A stretch of DNA of 64,000 nt from an uncultured Clostridia bacterium (GTDB lineage: Bacteria > Bacillota > Clostridia > Oscillospirales > Oscillospiraceae). Below, piece after piece: positions 34,198 to 42,761 of this stretch (the first letter of the stretch is position 1; every line of letters starts with the position of its first letter). The stretch spans positions 28,754 through 92,753 of the forward strand of contig CAKNZJ010000265.1 in assembly GCA_932222125.1 (NCBI GenBank), read 5' to 3'. The position numbers and the translations under genes were made by a program. Under the pieces are notes generated by a model, which was given only the letters and a program-made list of their open reading frames with translations, was not told the origin of the DNA and did no database searches.

Positions 34198-35166
34198 ATG
34201 CGACCCAATATCCTGTACATTGTGGTCCCCTGTTATAATGAGGAGGAGGTCCTGTCCGAAACTGCCCGCCGCTTAGGGGCCAAGCTTAGGTCACTGATGT
34301 CCACTGGTAAAATCGGTCCCCAAAGCCGCGTTCTATTTGTCAACGACGGTTCTAAAGACGGCACTTGGCAGGAAATTTTGCGCCTTCACAAGGAAAACCA
34401 TCTGTTTTGTGGGGTAGATCTGTCCCGTAACCGCGGCCATCAGAATGCTCTGCTGGCCGGACTGATGACCGCCCACGAAAAAGCTGACATGGTGATCTCC
34501 ATGGACGCCGACCTTCAAGACGATGTGGATGCGGTGGACGCCATGGTAGACAAATATCTGGAGGGGGTGGACATCGTGTATGGTGTGCGTTCCTCCCGGA
34601 AGAAGGACTCCTTTTTCAAGCGCACCACTGCTGAAGCATTCTACCGGCTGATGAACTGTTTGGGCGCGGAGACAGTATTCAACCACGCTGATTACCGTCT
34701 CATGTCTCGCCGGGCGCTGGAGGGTCTGGCTCAATTCAAAGAGGTCAATCTGTTCCTTCGCGGCATAGTCCCCATGATCGGCTATCGCACCGACGTGGTA
34801 GAGTATCAGCGGGGAGAACGCTTTGCCGGGGAGAGCAAGTATCCTTTTCACAAAATGTTCTCCTTTGCCATGGAAGGGGTCACCTCGCTGTCTACCAAGC
34901 CCATCCGTTACATCGCCGGGCTGGGTTTCTTTATTTTTCTTGTGGCAGCCGCTATGCTGGTATACTCTGTGGTCCGCTGGGCCACGGGAGCCACCATTAT
35001 GGGTTGGGCCAGCGTAATGTGCTCTGTTTGGGCCATCGGCGGGCTGATCCTGTTGTCCTTGGGGATTATCGGAGAATATGTGGGCAAGCTCTATCTGGAG
35101 AGCAAAGGCCGTCCCCGCTTTATTATTCGGGAAATACTAGACGATGACCATGGGCCAATATCCTGA
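34198..35166 (+). CDS. Family 2 glycosyltransferase, DPM/GtrB-like
   Basis: A 322-residue GT2 enzyme. VVPCYNEEEV opens the catalytic domain and DADLQDD is the metal/nucleotide motif; two transmembrane helices follow at about 238-260 and 272-295. Such proteins transfer a sugar from a nucleotide to undecaprenyl phosphate for later modification of wall polymers. Start at 34198 after GGGAGA; an in-frame ATG at 34180 is possible. No partner flippase lies next to it. Confidence 0.9.
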   Translation: MRPNILYIVVPCYNEEEVLSETARRLGAKLRSLMSTGKIGPQSRVLFVNDGSKDGTWQEILRLHKENHLFCGVDLSRNRGHQNALLAGLMTAHEKADMVISMDADLQDDVDAVDAMVDKYLEGVDIVYGVRSSRKKDSFFKRTTAEAFYRLMNCLGAETVFNHADYRLMSRRALEGLAQFKEVNLFLRGIVPMIGYRTDVVEYQRGERFAGESKYPFHKMFSFAMEGVTSLSTKPIRYIAGLGFFIFLVAAAMLVYSVVRWATGATIMGWASVMCSVWAIGGLILLSLGIIGEYVGKLYLESKGRPRFIIREILDDDHGPIS

Positions 35167-35227
35167 GCCGCCCCACTCTCATCTATTTTAAGAATGGGCA
35201 AAATTTTTTAAATTTTTCGCCTGTCGC

Positions 35228-35256
35228 TTGCATTTTTCCCTCGCAGTGCATACAAT
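35228..35256 (+). promoter_or_regulatory. Promoter of the gene at 35310
   Basis: TTGCAT (35228-35233), 17-bp spacer, TACAAT (35251-35256). Confidence 0.7.
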
Positions 35257-35309
35257 AGACACAAAGCGCATAAGACACATCGTTGGACTTGATAAGGAGG
35301 AATTTTACC

Positions 35310-35735
35310 ATGGATATCGATTTTGAAAACTTTAAGGATAAGATGGCGGACCTGGCCGTGACTGGTATGGCCAAGGCCAAGGAACTCACTGGCACCGGCG
35401 TTGCCAAGGCCAAGGAGTTGACAGAAATTAGCAAATTAAAGGTACAGAATGCAGCGGAGCAAGAGGCCATTCGTAAGGCCTATCTTGAGCTTGGCAAGCT
35501 GTACTATGCTGAGCGGGGTTCTGCTCCTGAGGCCGCCTATGCTGGCCAGTGTCAGAAGATTTCCAGTTCCCTGTCCAAGATCGCCTATAACAATGAGCGC
35601 ATTGCCGACATCAAAGCTGCTGGCAATCTCACCGACGACAGCCAGTCCTCTGACGGTGTCCAGGAGGACCCTTCTGATGCCGATCAGGGTTGCTGGGGAA
35701 ATTCAGGCTCCTGGAATGACCACACTCAAGAATGA
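35310..35735 (+). CDS. Small coiled-coil protein of unknown function
   Basis: A 141-residue soluble protein, not recognised. The N-terminal half repeats an AKAKELT motif (about residues 20-40), predicting an amphipathic coiled coil; the C-terminal third is acidic and Ser/Gly-rich. A strong AAGGAGG site and a near-consensus promoter suggest good expression, and a terminator follows, so it is monocistronic. Proteins of this outline occur in gut clostridia without known role. Confidence 0.8.
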   Translation: MDIDFENFKDKMADLAVTGMAKAKELTGTGVAKAKELTEISKLKVQNAAEQEAIRKAYLELGKLYYAERGSAPEAAYAGQCQKISSSLSKIAYNNERIADIKAAGNLTDDSQSSDGVQEDPSDADQGCWGNSGSWNDHTQE

Positions 35736-35772
35736 TGCCTTATCATAAATATAAACAGACAGGCCCCGCCGC

Positions 35773-35813
35773 GGGGGAGGTAACACACCGAAGTTACCTC
35801 CCCCCCAATTTTT
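35773..35813 (+). terminator. Terminator after the coiled-coil gene
   Basis: 12-bp perfect arms around an 8-nt loop, then AATTTTT. Confidence 0.88.
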
Positions 35814-35870
35814 ATAGACAGCCCAACGTGACTAAATTGCAAGAAGATTCGACATAAAGGAGGACATTGG

Positions 35871-36017
35871 ATGATGTACGAACTGATACAGGTTTCGGAG
35901 CGGAGCTACTACATCCAAAGCCCATCGAAAATCGGACTAGTGCGGTTGGACAGTCAAAACGTTTGCCTGATTGACAGCGGCAATGATAAAGACGCCGGGC
36001 GAAAAGTCCGACATTAG
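35871..36017 (+). pseudogene. Truncated MBL-fold hydrolase remnant
   Basis: A good ribosome site (AAAGGAGG) and ATGATG lead into 48 residues that look like the N-terminus of an MBL-fold hydrolase (LIQVSERSYYIQSP, CLIDSGNDKDAGRKV), then a TAG. The metal-binding motif that should follow is absent. Downstream (36018-36384) no continuous frame continues it. Confidence 0.65.
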
Positions 36018-36310
36018 TCTGAGATTGAATATGCTCGGCACGGTTCTTCAATGAGATATCAAGCAGTATTTTCACAAAGAAGACCAGACCATCGTCCAAT
36101 GGTGTTTCAAAAACGCAATGAATAACGGCAAAGTAGAATCCCCTGATGGAATAGTCCTGGTTAAATGGGTCGTATTGCTTTTTGCAGGAATTTGGCCGTC
36201 ATGAGCATCGCTATGATCCCTATCAAGATGGGCCGCTTCCACATTTTAGAAATGAACAAGCCATATGGTTCTGAAATTAAATATGGTATACGATCGTCCA
36301 TGCAGAAACG
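36018..36310. other. Decayed coding region
   Basis: No intact gene. One short frame ending at 36274 reads GRHEHRYDPYQDGPLPHF, which looks protein-like and could be a remnant of another gene, but frames switch and stops intervene. It is probably a graveyard of decayed genes between recR and the coiled-coil gene. Confidence 0.4.
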
Positions 36311-36342
36311 CAAAAAAGACGGCGTAACTATAGTTACGCCGC
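36311..36342 (-). terminator. Terminator of the rpe-recR transcript
   Basis: A 20-bp perfect palindrome (36321-36340) followed on the minus strand by GTC and six T, about 45 bp after the recR stop. Confidence 0.8.
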
Positions 36343-36384
36343 CCAAATCAGATGGTTTTTATTGACTGCCCCAACTTAGCTTGC

Positions 36385-36987
36385 CTATATCTCTCTCCGG
36401 CCTTCCAGTGCTCGCATCAGCGTAGCGTCATCGGCAAACTCCAGATGACTTCCCACCGGTACTCCATAAGCAAGCCGGGTGGTTCTCACCTCAAATGGCT
36501 TGAGCAGTCGGGAGATATACAGCGCGGTGGTCTCTCCCTCCGTATCGGGGTTGGTGGCCATGATAACCTCACGCACATTTCCAGATGCCACCCGCTCCAC
36601 CAGTTGAGCGATGCGTAAGTCATTTGGCCCCACATGATTCATGGGTGAAATTACCCCATGAAGGACGTGGTACACCCCCTGGTATTCCCGGGAGCGTTCC
36701 ATAGCCACCACATCCTTAGGGTCCGCCACAACGCAAATAATTCCATGCTCCCGCTTGGAAGAAGCGCACAGCTTGCAGGGCCCATTCCCCTCCGTGAGGT
36801 TTTGGCACACTGGACAGCATCCGATGGAGGCTTTGGCATTTAAAATGGCCTGGGCAAATTCCCTGGCCGTCTGTTCCGGCCAATCCAGGATGCAAAAGGC
36901 CAGCCGCTGGGCACTTTTACGTCCCACACCAGGCAGTTTGGCAAACTGCCCAACCAGATGTTCCAATGCCGCTGGAAAATACTCCAT
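36385..36987 (-). CDS. recR: Recombination mediator RecR
   Basis: A 200-residue RecR that, with RecO, loads RecA onto gapped DNA. It has an N-terminal helix-hairpin-helix (LPGVGRKSAQRLAF), a C4 zinc finger (CPVC...CKLC) and a Toprim domain (CVVADPKDV, MATNPDTEGE). The ATG at 36987 follows GGAGGAG; the ATG at 37002 would lie before that site. Normally recR follows dnaX and ybaB, but here it follows rpe. Confidence 0.95.
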   Translation of the reverse strand: MEYFPAALEHLVGQFAKLPGVGRKSAQRLAFCILDWPEQTAREFAQAILNAKASIGCCPVCQNLTEGNGPCKLCASSKREHGIICVVADPKDVVAMERSREYQGVYHVLHGVISPMNHVGPNDLRIAQLVERVASGNVREVIMATNPDTEGETTALYISRLLKPFEVRTTRLAYGVPVGSHLEFADDATLMRALEGRREI

Positions 36988-37015
36988 TCCCTTCTCCTCC
37001 ATCCTTACCGCCGAG

Positions 37016-37663
37016 TTAAACGCCTCTCAGTCCCTTGATAACCTGGGGCACATCGTCCGCGCCGTATACAGCTGTACCCGCCACCAGCACATCTGCTCCA
37101 GCGGCAATCACCTGGGGCGCGGTGACCAGATCAATACCTCCATCCACTTCCAGATAACATTTGGGATAGTGGCGTTCTATTAACCCACGCACCTCCCGGA
37201 TTGCCTCTAGCCGGTGAGTCATAAACTTCTGTCCCCCGAAGCCAGGTTCCACTGTCATCACCAGCACCATATCCACCCGCTCCAAGTAAGGCAACACCGC
37301 CTTTGGGTCTGTAATCGGCCGCAGGGCGATGGCCCGCTTGACGCCATTGGCCTCCATCGCCCGCAGGGCCTGATCAATGCCCCGAGGTGAGTCCGCTTCC
37401 AAGTGAACGGACAGCATGTCTGCCCCAGCCTCACAAAAGGCATCGATCAGGCGGTGGGGCTTTTCCACCATCAGATGGACATCGAGAAACATATCCGTAT
37501 GCTTTCGAATGGCCTGTACCACCGGGACTCCAATGGTGATGTTGGGCACGAACATACCGTCCATCACGTCCAGATGGAGCCAGTCCGCGCTCTGAACCCG
37601 GCGGATCTCCTCTGCCAAATTGCAAAAATTCGCCGAGAGGATGGAAGGAGCCACCTTCACCAT
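37016..37663 (-). CDS. rpe: Ribulose-phosphate 3-epimerase
   Basis: A 215-residue TIM-barrel epimerase that interconverts ribulose-5-phosphate and xylulose-5-phosphate in the pentose phosphate pathway. Diagnostic motifs are APSILSANF, HLDVMDGMFVPN, MTVEPGFGGQ and EVDGGID. GGAGGAG precedes ATG 37663. A GC-rich structured stretch of about 190 nt lies directly upstream on the same strand. Confidence 0.96.
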   Translation of the reverse strand: MVKVAPSILSANFCNLAEEIRRVQSADWLHLDVMDGMFVPNITIGVPVVQAIRKHTDMFLDVHLMVEKPHRLIDAFCEAGADMLSVHLEADSPRGIDQALRAMEANGVKRAIALRPITDPKAVLPYLERVDMVLVMTVEPGFGGQKFMTHRLEAIREVRGLIERHYPKCYLEVDGGIDLVTAPQVIAAGADVLVAGTAVYGADDVPQVIKGLRGV

Positions 37664-37689
37664 ATTATTCTCCTCCTTTTTTTGAATCA

Positions 37690-37855
37690 AGCCGGTCTAT
37701 GAGCCTGTCCCAGTCAGCGGCAAGGCACACCGGCCAGCCCTTGGCGACATAAGATAAAACACGCGGAGGTTGCTGCCGGACAGCGGTGGGAGGCTCCCCG
37801 CGCCCCCACTTGCGCCCACCGCTCAAGGTCCGTGCGGCACCCCGCACCTAATATA
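37690..37855 (-). ncRNA. Candidate structured RNA or leader upstream of rpe
   Basis: A GC-rich block without a credible ORF. On the minus strand it forms GTGCG/CGCAC, a 9-bp AGCGGTGGG/CCCACCGCT stem extended by GGAC/GTCC across a bulge, CAAGG/CCTTG, and a long-range CTGTCC/GGACAG pairing. This density of pairing suggests a folded RNA, either a free 6S-like RNA or an rpe leader. No SRP-type GGAAGG core was found. Strand is inferred from its place before rpe. Confidence 0.4.
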
Positions 37856-37891
37856 GCTACCCGGCGGGATCTTTTCCGCCGGGTAGCAAGC
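37856..37891. terminator. Hairpin after the threonine ammonia-lyase gene
   Basis: Near-perfect GCTACCCGGCGG/CCGCCGGGTAGC hairpin without a clear T-run, about 30 bp after the stop at 37918 on the minus strand. It may end that transcript or belong to the structured block. Confidence 0.55.
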
Positions 37892-37917
37892 GAACTGCCC
37901 ATCTAATGGACAAGCTC

Positions 37918-39141
37918 TCATCCGGTGATAGTACCTGATGGAGGCGTTTCCCTTACTTGATACCCCACCTTTTGCAAAGCATCTAGAATGGTCCGCTTGT
38001 GCGTATGGCCGAATGCCTCCAAGGTCACCTTCAACTCCACCCCTGCCTGACGGTTGATGTTGACAAACTGGTTGTGATCCAACTTGATAATATTGCCGTT
38101 TTCCCGAGCCACCAATTCAGCAATGCGCAATAACTCACCGGGCCGGTCAGGCAGACGCACCGAGAAGGCAAAAATACGCCCGCGGTTGATCAGTCCGTAC
38201 TGTACCAGGGAGGAGATAGTGAGCACGTCCATATTTCCGCCGGACAGCACCAGCGCCACATTTTTTCCCTTACAATCCAAGTGTCTGAGTGCGGCGATGG
38301 TGAGCAGGCCCGCGTTTTCCACAATCATCTTATGCCGCTCTGTCACATCCAGAAAGGCATCCACCAACTCATCGTCATCAATTGTAATAATCTTATCCAC
38401 ATGTTTTTGGATGTATGGAAAGACCTTGGTTCCCGGCATCTTGACCGCCACACCGTCCGCAATGGTGGACACATTTTCCAGTGTGACCACCCGGCCCGCC
38501 TTCAAACTGGCCTTCATCGACGCAGCCCCGGATGGCTCCACGCCAATGACCTGCACCGACGGATTGAGCAATTTGACCAAGGTGGCTAACCCGGCGGCCA
38601 ACCCGCCTCCTCCAATGGGCACCAGCACCACATCCACATCGGGCAAATCCTGAAATATCTCATAGGCGATGGTGCCCTGTCCGGTGGATACGGTCAAATC
38701 GTCAAAGGGGTGGACATAGGTCAGCCCCTGCTCCCGGCTTAACGTGGCGGCCAATGCCGCCGCATCATCAAAGGTCTCTCCATGGAGAATCACCTCCGGC
38801 CCATAGTCCTTGGTATTGTTCACCTTCACCAATGGAGTCGTCGTGGGCATCACAATGGTAGCCTTCACCCCGGCGGCCTGGGCAGCATAGGCCACTCCCT
38901 GGGCGTGGTTGCCGGCAGAGGCGGTGACCAGCCCCTTGGCCTTCTCCTCCTCATTCAGCATAGAGCATTTAAAATAGGCCCCCCGAATCTTATACGACCC
39001 AGTGACCTGCATATTCTCCGGCTTGATGTATACCTGATTGCCGGTGGTCTTAGAGAAGAAGGGGCTGTACATCAGGTCGGTGCGGTAGAGCACACCTTCC
39101 AGCATTCTGCCTGCCGCCTTGAAGTCATCTAATGTCATCAT
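37918..39141 (-). CDS. ilvA: Threonine ammonia-lyase, PLP enzyme with ACT domain
   Basis: A 407-residue threonine dehydratase that forms 2-oxobutyrate and ammonia. The PLP lysine is Lys51 in GSYKIRGA; the glycine loop is IGGGGLAAG; a C-terminal ACT domain (about 325-400, starting RIFAFSVRLPDRPGE) indicates allosteric control. Length fits the short TdcB/IlvA1 type found in anaerobes, so a catabolic role is equally possible. GGAGGAG precedes ATG 39141. Confidence 0.92.
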   Translation of the reverse strand: MMTLDDFKAAGRMLEGVLYRTDLMYSPFFSKTTGNQVYIKPENMQVTGSYKIRGAYFKCSMLNEEEKAKGLVTASAGNHAQGVAYAAQAAGVKATIVMPTTTPLVKVNNTKDYGPEVILHGETFDDAAALAATLSREQGLTYVHPFDDLTVSTGQGTIAYEIFQDLPDVDVVLVPIGGGGLAAGLATLVKLLNPSVQVIGVEPSGAASMKASLKAGRVVTLENVSTIADGVAVKMPGTKVFPYIQKHVDKIITIDDDELVDAFLDVTERHKMIVENAGLLTIAALRHLDCKGKNVALVLSGGNMDVLTISSLVQYGLINRGRIFAFSVRLPDRPGELLRIAELVARENGNIIKLDHNQFVNINRQAGVELKVTLEAFGHTHKRTILDALQKVGYQVRETPPSGTITG

Positions 39142-39464
39142 AGAAAAGGACTCCTCCGCCTCTCGGTATATGTGAAGTAAAATAATAAACGTAAATATGA
39201 TTTTGGTATTATACTCCCAGGGATAGGGAAAAGTCAATGGCCGCTCCTCCCTCCCTTTGATCCTTCCCAGTTCATTCCGATCTATTGTTCTGATTTTCTT
39301 CCAAAACTCCACTGATGTACAAGATGCACTCGTGAAATTGCCATGGCCATGACATATTGGCATACAGAAGAAAGGGCCCTGCCCTTCCTGTTCTTGACAG
39401 TTTCCCTCTATGGGGGTAAAATATTAAGGTGTTTTATCCTATCTTTAGAAAGGAGCCGGTGTCG
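39142..39464. other. Divergent intergenic region ilvA / xpaC-like gene
   Basis: 323 bp without a gene. It holds the ilvA promoter (39208-39237) and, at its right end, an AAAGGAG site for the plus-strand gene. No terminator or repeat of note. Confidence 0.5.
39208..39237 (-). promoter_or_regulatory. Promoter of the threonine ammonia-lyase gene
   Basis: TTGACT (39232-39237), 18-bp spacer, TATAAT (39208-39213) on the minus strand. Confidence 0.75.
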
Positions 39465-40160
39465 GTGTCCCATATAAAAAAACACAGCGTACTACCCATT
39501 TATTTTGTGGGGGCCACCTGGCTGATATGGGCGTGGCTTGCCCCTTTATACCGGCCCACTCACTATGTCATGGCTGCACTGATGTCTGCCGTTGTCTACT
39601 TTGTGGGGAAGACGCTCTTTCCCGACCGGGGCTACCAGGTCCAATCCCAACCCGCCTCCTCCAAGGAGAACCCCCCAAAGGCCGAGTCCCGGACTCAGCA
39701 GCCCAAGGTATCCCGTCCTCCTGAAATTGAGGCGCTGCTCAAGGAGCGTGACCGGGCGGTGTCTGAAATGCGCCGGCTCAATGACGCTATTTTAGACCCG
39801 ACCATCTCCGCCCAAATCGATCGTATGGAGGCCACCGCCGGCAAGATTATCGACACAGTGGTGGAAAAGCCCTCCAAACTGCCTCAAATCCGCAGGTTTA
39901 TGAACTACTATCTCCCCACCACCCTGAAGCTGCTCAACGCCTATGACCGAATGGATGCCACCGGTGTCTCCGGCGCCAACATCGATGGTACCAAGGGTAA
40001 GATTGAGCACGTGCTGGAAACTGTCTGTGCCGCATTTGACAAGCAGCTGGATGCCCTGTACGGTGAGGAAGCCATGGACATCTCCACCGACATCAAGGTC
40101 CTGGAAAATCTGCTGGCCCAGGAGGGACTGAGGGGCATGACCTTCGGCTCCAACCCATGA
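39465..40160 (+). CDS. XpaC-like membrane protein
   Basis: A 231-residue protein resembling the XpaC (5-bromo-4-chloroindolyl phosphate hydrolysis) family. Two transmembrane helices near the N-terminus (about 8-28 and 30-50) are followed by a Pro-rich linker and a helical cytoplasmic domain. GTG at 39465 has AAAGGAG at a good distance; another GTG at 39459 is closer. It precedes a TelA family gene, the typical pairing of these two families. Confidence 0.8.
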   Translation: MSHIKKHSVLPIYFVGATWLIWAWLAPLYRPTHYVMAALMSAVVYFVGKTLFPDRGYQVQSQPASSKENPPKAESRTQQPKVSRPPEIEALLKERDRAVSEMRRLNDAILDPTISAQIDRMEATAGKIIDTVVEKPSKLPQIRRFMNYYLPTTLKLLNAYDRMDATGVSGANIDGTKGKIEHVLETVCAAFDKQLDALYGEEAMDISTDIKVLENLLAQEGLRGMTFGSNP

Positions 40161-40323
40161 TGGAAATAGCAGCCCTTCTTGGCAAAACCTCTAATATGGG
40201 CAATGGGCCTACCTGGCGTCCACTGGGGATACAGATTGCCCCAGGGAGGCTCCGCAGCAAGCATTGCGTGCAAGAAAACAGCCATAAAAGCGTCTATGGA
40301 GAATGAATATAGGAGGAACCCAC

Positions 40324-41508
40324 ATGGATCAAAAAATGGATATGACCCCGGAGCTTACACTGGATCCCTCCGGGACAGCCGCTGCTGCGGCAGCCCCAGT
40401 TCCGTCTCTCACCCTGAACAGCTCTGCCACTCCGGCACAGACGGCAAATGAGTCTGTCCAGGATGCTCAGGCAGCGGGGCCGGATGAAAACCAGCTCACT
40501 GATGCGGAGCGGAAGATGGTGGATGACTTTGCGGAGAAGATCGATATCAGTGACTCCACCATCGTGCTTCAATACGGTGCCGCCGCTCAAAAGAATATCG
40601 CTTCCTTCTCTGAGAATTCCTTAAATAACGTGCGCACCAAGGATTTAGGGGAGGTGGGGCAGGCCCTGTCCTCCCTGGTAGTGGAACTCAAGACCTTTGG
40701 CCAGCAGGAGAAAAGCGGCATTCTCGGCTTCTTTCAAAAAAAGAAAAATGAAGCCCTTGCGCTGAAAGCCAGCTATGACAAAGCAGAGGTCAACGTGGAC
40801 AAAATCGCTTCCATCTTAGAGGGGCATCAGGTTACCTTGATGAAAGATATCGCCATGCTGGACCAGATGTATGATTTAAATACCAAGTATTATAAAGAGC
40901 TGACCATGTATATCCTGGCCGGCAAAAAGGCGTTGGATAAGGCCCGTGCCGGAACCTTGGAAAACCTGCGGCAGAAGGCCGCCGAAACCGGCGCTCAAGA
41001 GGACGCTCAGGCCTATAACGACTATGCCAATCTGTGCAGCCGTTTTGAGAAAAAGCTCTACGATCTGGAGCTGACACGAATGATTTCTATCCAAATGGGT
41101 CCCCAGACCCGGCTCATCCAAAACAATGACACATTGATGCTGGAGAAAATTCAGTCTTCCCTTGTGAATACCATCCCCCTATGGAAGAGCCAAATGGTTC
41201 TGGCCTTGGGCCTGGAGCACTCCCGTCAGGCCACCGCAGCCCAATCCGCTGTCACCCGGATGACCAACGAACTGCTGCAAAAGAACGCGGATATGCTGAA
41301 GATGGGCACCATCGAGACGGCCAAGGAGGCGGAGCGTTCCGTAGTGGACATTGAAACCCTTCAGCACACCAATCAGCAGCTCATCTCCACCTTGGACGAG
41401 GTGATGCAAATTCAGAAGGACGGTGCCCAGAAGCGCAAAGAGGCCGAGTTAGAATTGGGCCGTATTGAAGGGGAACTCAAACAAAAACTGCTGGAGCTGA
41501 GAGGCTGA
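40324..41508 (+). CDS. TelA family (toxic anion resistance) protein
   Basis: A 394-residue helical protein of the TelA/KlaA family, named after tellurite resistance but more widely associated with envelope stress. Residues 1-50 are Ala/Pro-rich and disordered; the rest is long helices, e.g. SQNS-type and coiled-coil stretches near 330-390. AGGAGG precedes ATG 40324. The XpaC-TelA-TPM order suggests one envelope-related operon. Confidence 0.85.
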   Translation: MDQKMDMTPELTLDPSGTAAAAAAPVPSLTLNSSATPAQTANESVQDAQAAGPDENQLTDAERKMVDDFAEKIDISDSTIVLQYGAAAQKNIASFSENSLNNVRTKDLGEVGQALSSLVVELKTFGQQEKSGILGFFQKKKNEALALKASYDKAEVNVDKIASILEGHQVTLMKDIAMLDQMYDLNTKYYKELTMYILAGKKALDKARAGTLENLRQKAAETGAQEDAQAYNDYANLCSRFEKKLYDLELTRMISIQMGPQTRLIQNNDTLMLEKIQSSLVNTIPLWKSQMVLALGLEHSRQATAAQSAVTRMTNELLQKNADMLKMGTIETAKEAERSVVDIETLQHTNQQLISTLDEVMQIQKDGAQKRKEAELELGRIEGELKQKLLELRG

Positions 41509-41561
41509 TCCGCCTAGACCACCATTCTGGTAGAGCAAGGATTTGAGAAAGGAAGTCTCCC

Positions 41562-42500
41562 ATGGGTGTATTCAAAAAACAATGGGTCGCCTGGTTGGTC
41601 ACCCTCGTCATGATCGCACTGGCAGTCAGCGTCGGGCAGTTCAAACGTCAGGCCACCCCTCCCCCATCCACCAAACCTAGCCTTGCGCTGCAAACCTATG
41701 TCCATGATGACGCTCATGTTCTGTCCTCCTCCACCAAAGAACAGCTGGACCAGTATAACCGTCAGCTGATGGATAACTACGGCGTGGCAGTGGGCGTAGT
41801 CACCTGCAACTATGGTAAAGACGATCTGTCCAGCTATGCTTTGAGCTATGCCGAACACATCGGTTTAAGCGGCTATGACATGATCGTGGTACTGGATATC
41901 AGCGGAGACAACTATTGGTTGGTTCAGGGCGCCGACCTAGCCTATTCCTTTACCGATGACGACTGCTCTGAATACGCCTACAAGTATCTAGAGCGGGACT
42001 TTGCCCGCAGGGATTATAACAGCGCTGTCCTCTCCCTAATTCGCGGGCTATCTGATTGGTATCGCAATTACTACCGGTACGAAGGGAGCTATATAGAAAT
42101 TGCGGATTTTTTCATCATCATCGCATCGGTCATTATCCTTTTGGCTGTGATAGAAGGTTCTCACCGCCGGCGCTACTTCGGCGGCTTTTACGGTCCCAGC
42201 TACGTCTATCGTCCATTTTTCATCTTCCCTCCAAGACCACCTCGTCCCCCTCATTTTGGCCCCATGACCGGCCCGGGCCACCGTTCCGGAGGCCCCTTTG
42301 GCGGACCTCCTCCGAGAGGCGGCTTTAGAGGGGGGCGCCCATCGGGTGGAGCGGGACGGTCAGGCAGTTTCTTCGGCGGTTTCTCTGGAGGAGGGCGTCC
42401 CGGTGGATTTGGCGGCGGACGCTCCTTCGGAGGCGGGCGTCCCGGCGGATTCGGCAGTGGGCGCTCCTTCGGAGGCGGACGAGGGGGCGGACGGCGCTGA
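41562..42500 (+). CDS. TPM domain membrane protein with Gly/Arg-rich tail
   Basis: A 312-residue protein. A signal-anchor helix (about 9-27), a TPM domain (about 45-170, starting YVHDDAHVLSSSTKEQLD), a second membrane helix (about 183-203) and a low-complexity C-terminus with FGG, GRP and GGFGGG repeats. TPM proteins are thought to act in membrane or photosystem-like protein maintenance. It is the third gene of the XpaC-TelA group, 53 bp downstream. The Gly-rich tail is common in this family. Confidence 0.85.
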   Translation: MGVFKKQWVAWLVTLVMIALAVSVGQFKRQATPPPSTKPSLALQTYVHDDAHVLSSSTKEQLDQYNRQLMDNYGVAVGVVTCNYGKDDLSSYALSYAEHIGLSGYDMIVVLDISGDNYWLVQGADLAYSFTDDDCSEYAYKYLERDFARRDYNSAVLSLIRGLSDWYRNYYRYEGSYIEIADFFIIIASVIILLAVIEGSHRRRYFGGFYGPSYVYRPFFIFPPRPPRPPHFGPMTGPGHRSGGPFGGPPPRGGFRGGRPSGGAGRSGSFFGGFSGGGRPGGFGGGRSFGGGRPGGFGSGRSFGGGRGGGRR

Positions 42501-42541
42501 GGCCAAGCACGACCCTAGCTTTCACTTTTCCCGGAAATACT

Positions 42542-42577
42542 GTGGGGACGGCTGCATAGCTGCCCCCACTTTTTTTA
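42542..42577 (+). terminator. Terminator of the XpaC-TelA-TPM group
   Basis: GTGGGG/CCCCAC stem followed by seven T, 40 bp after the stop of the TPM gene. Confidence 0.75.
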
Positions 42578-42761
42578 TGTTTTTGCCAAAAAGAAGCCCT
42601 TTCCCCCCTCTCAAACAAACGTGTTTTGAGAATTTGTAAAAAAGACGAGAAATTGTGGGAAAGTTATGATATACTTTCTCCACAAGACCAAGGATAATGG
42701 CCTGGTGGTTTCAGCAATCCACATCGGCTCTCCATTTCCATGGAAGGATTTGAGGAAAACA

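Noticed and set aside
37690..37855. SRP (ffs) RNA, considered because recR is close
   Set aside because: The conserved GGAAGG...AGCAGCC core is missing on both strands.
37665..37902. Two overlapping minus-strand ORFs in the structured block before rpe
   Set aside because: Arg/Gly-rich chance frames in GC-rich structured DNA, without ribosome sites.
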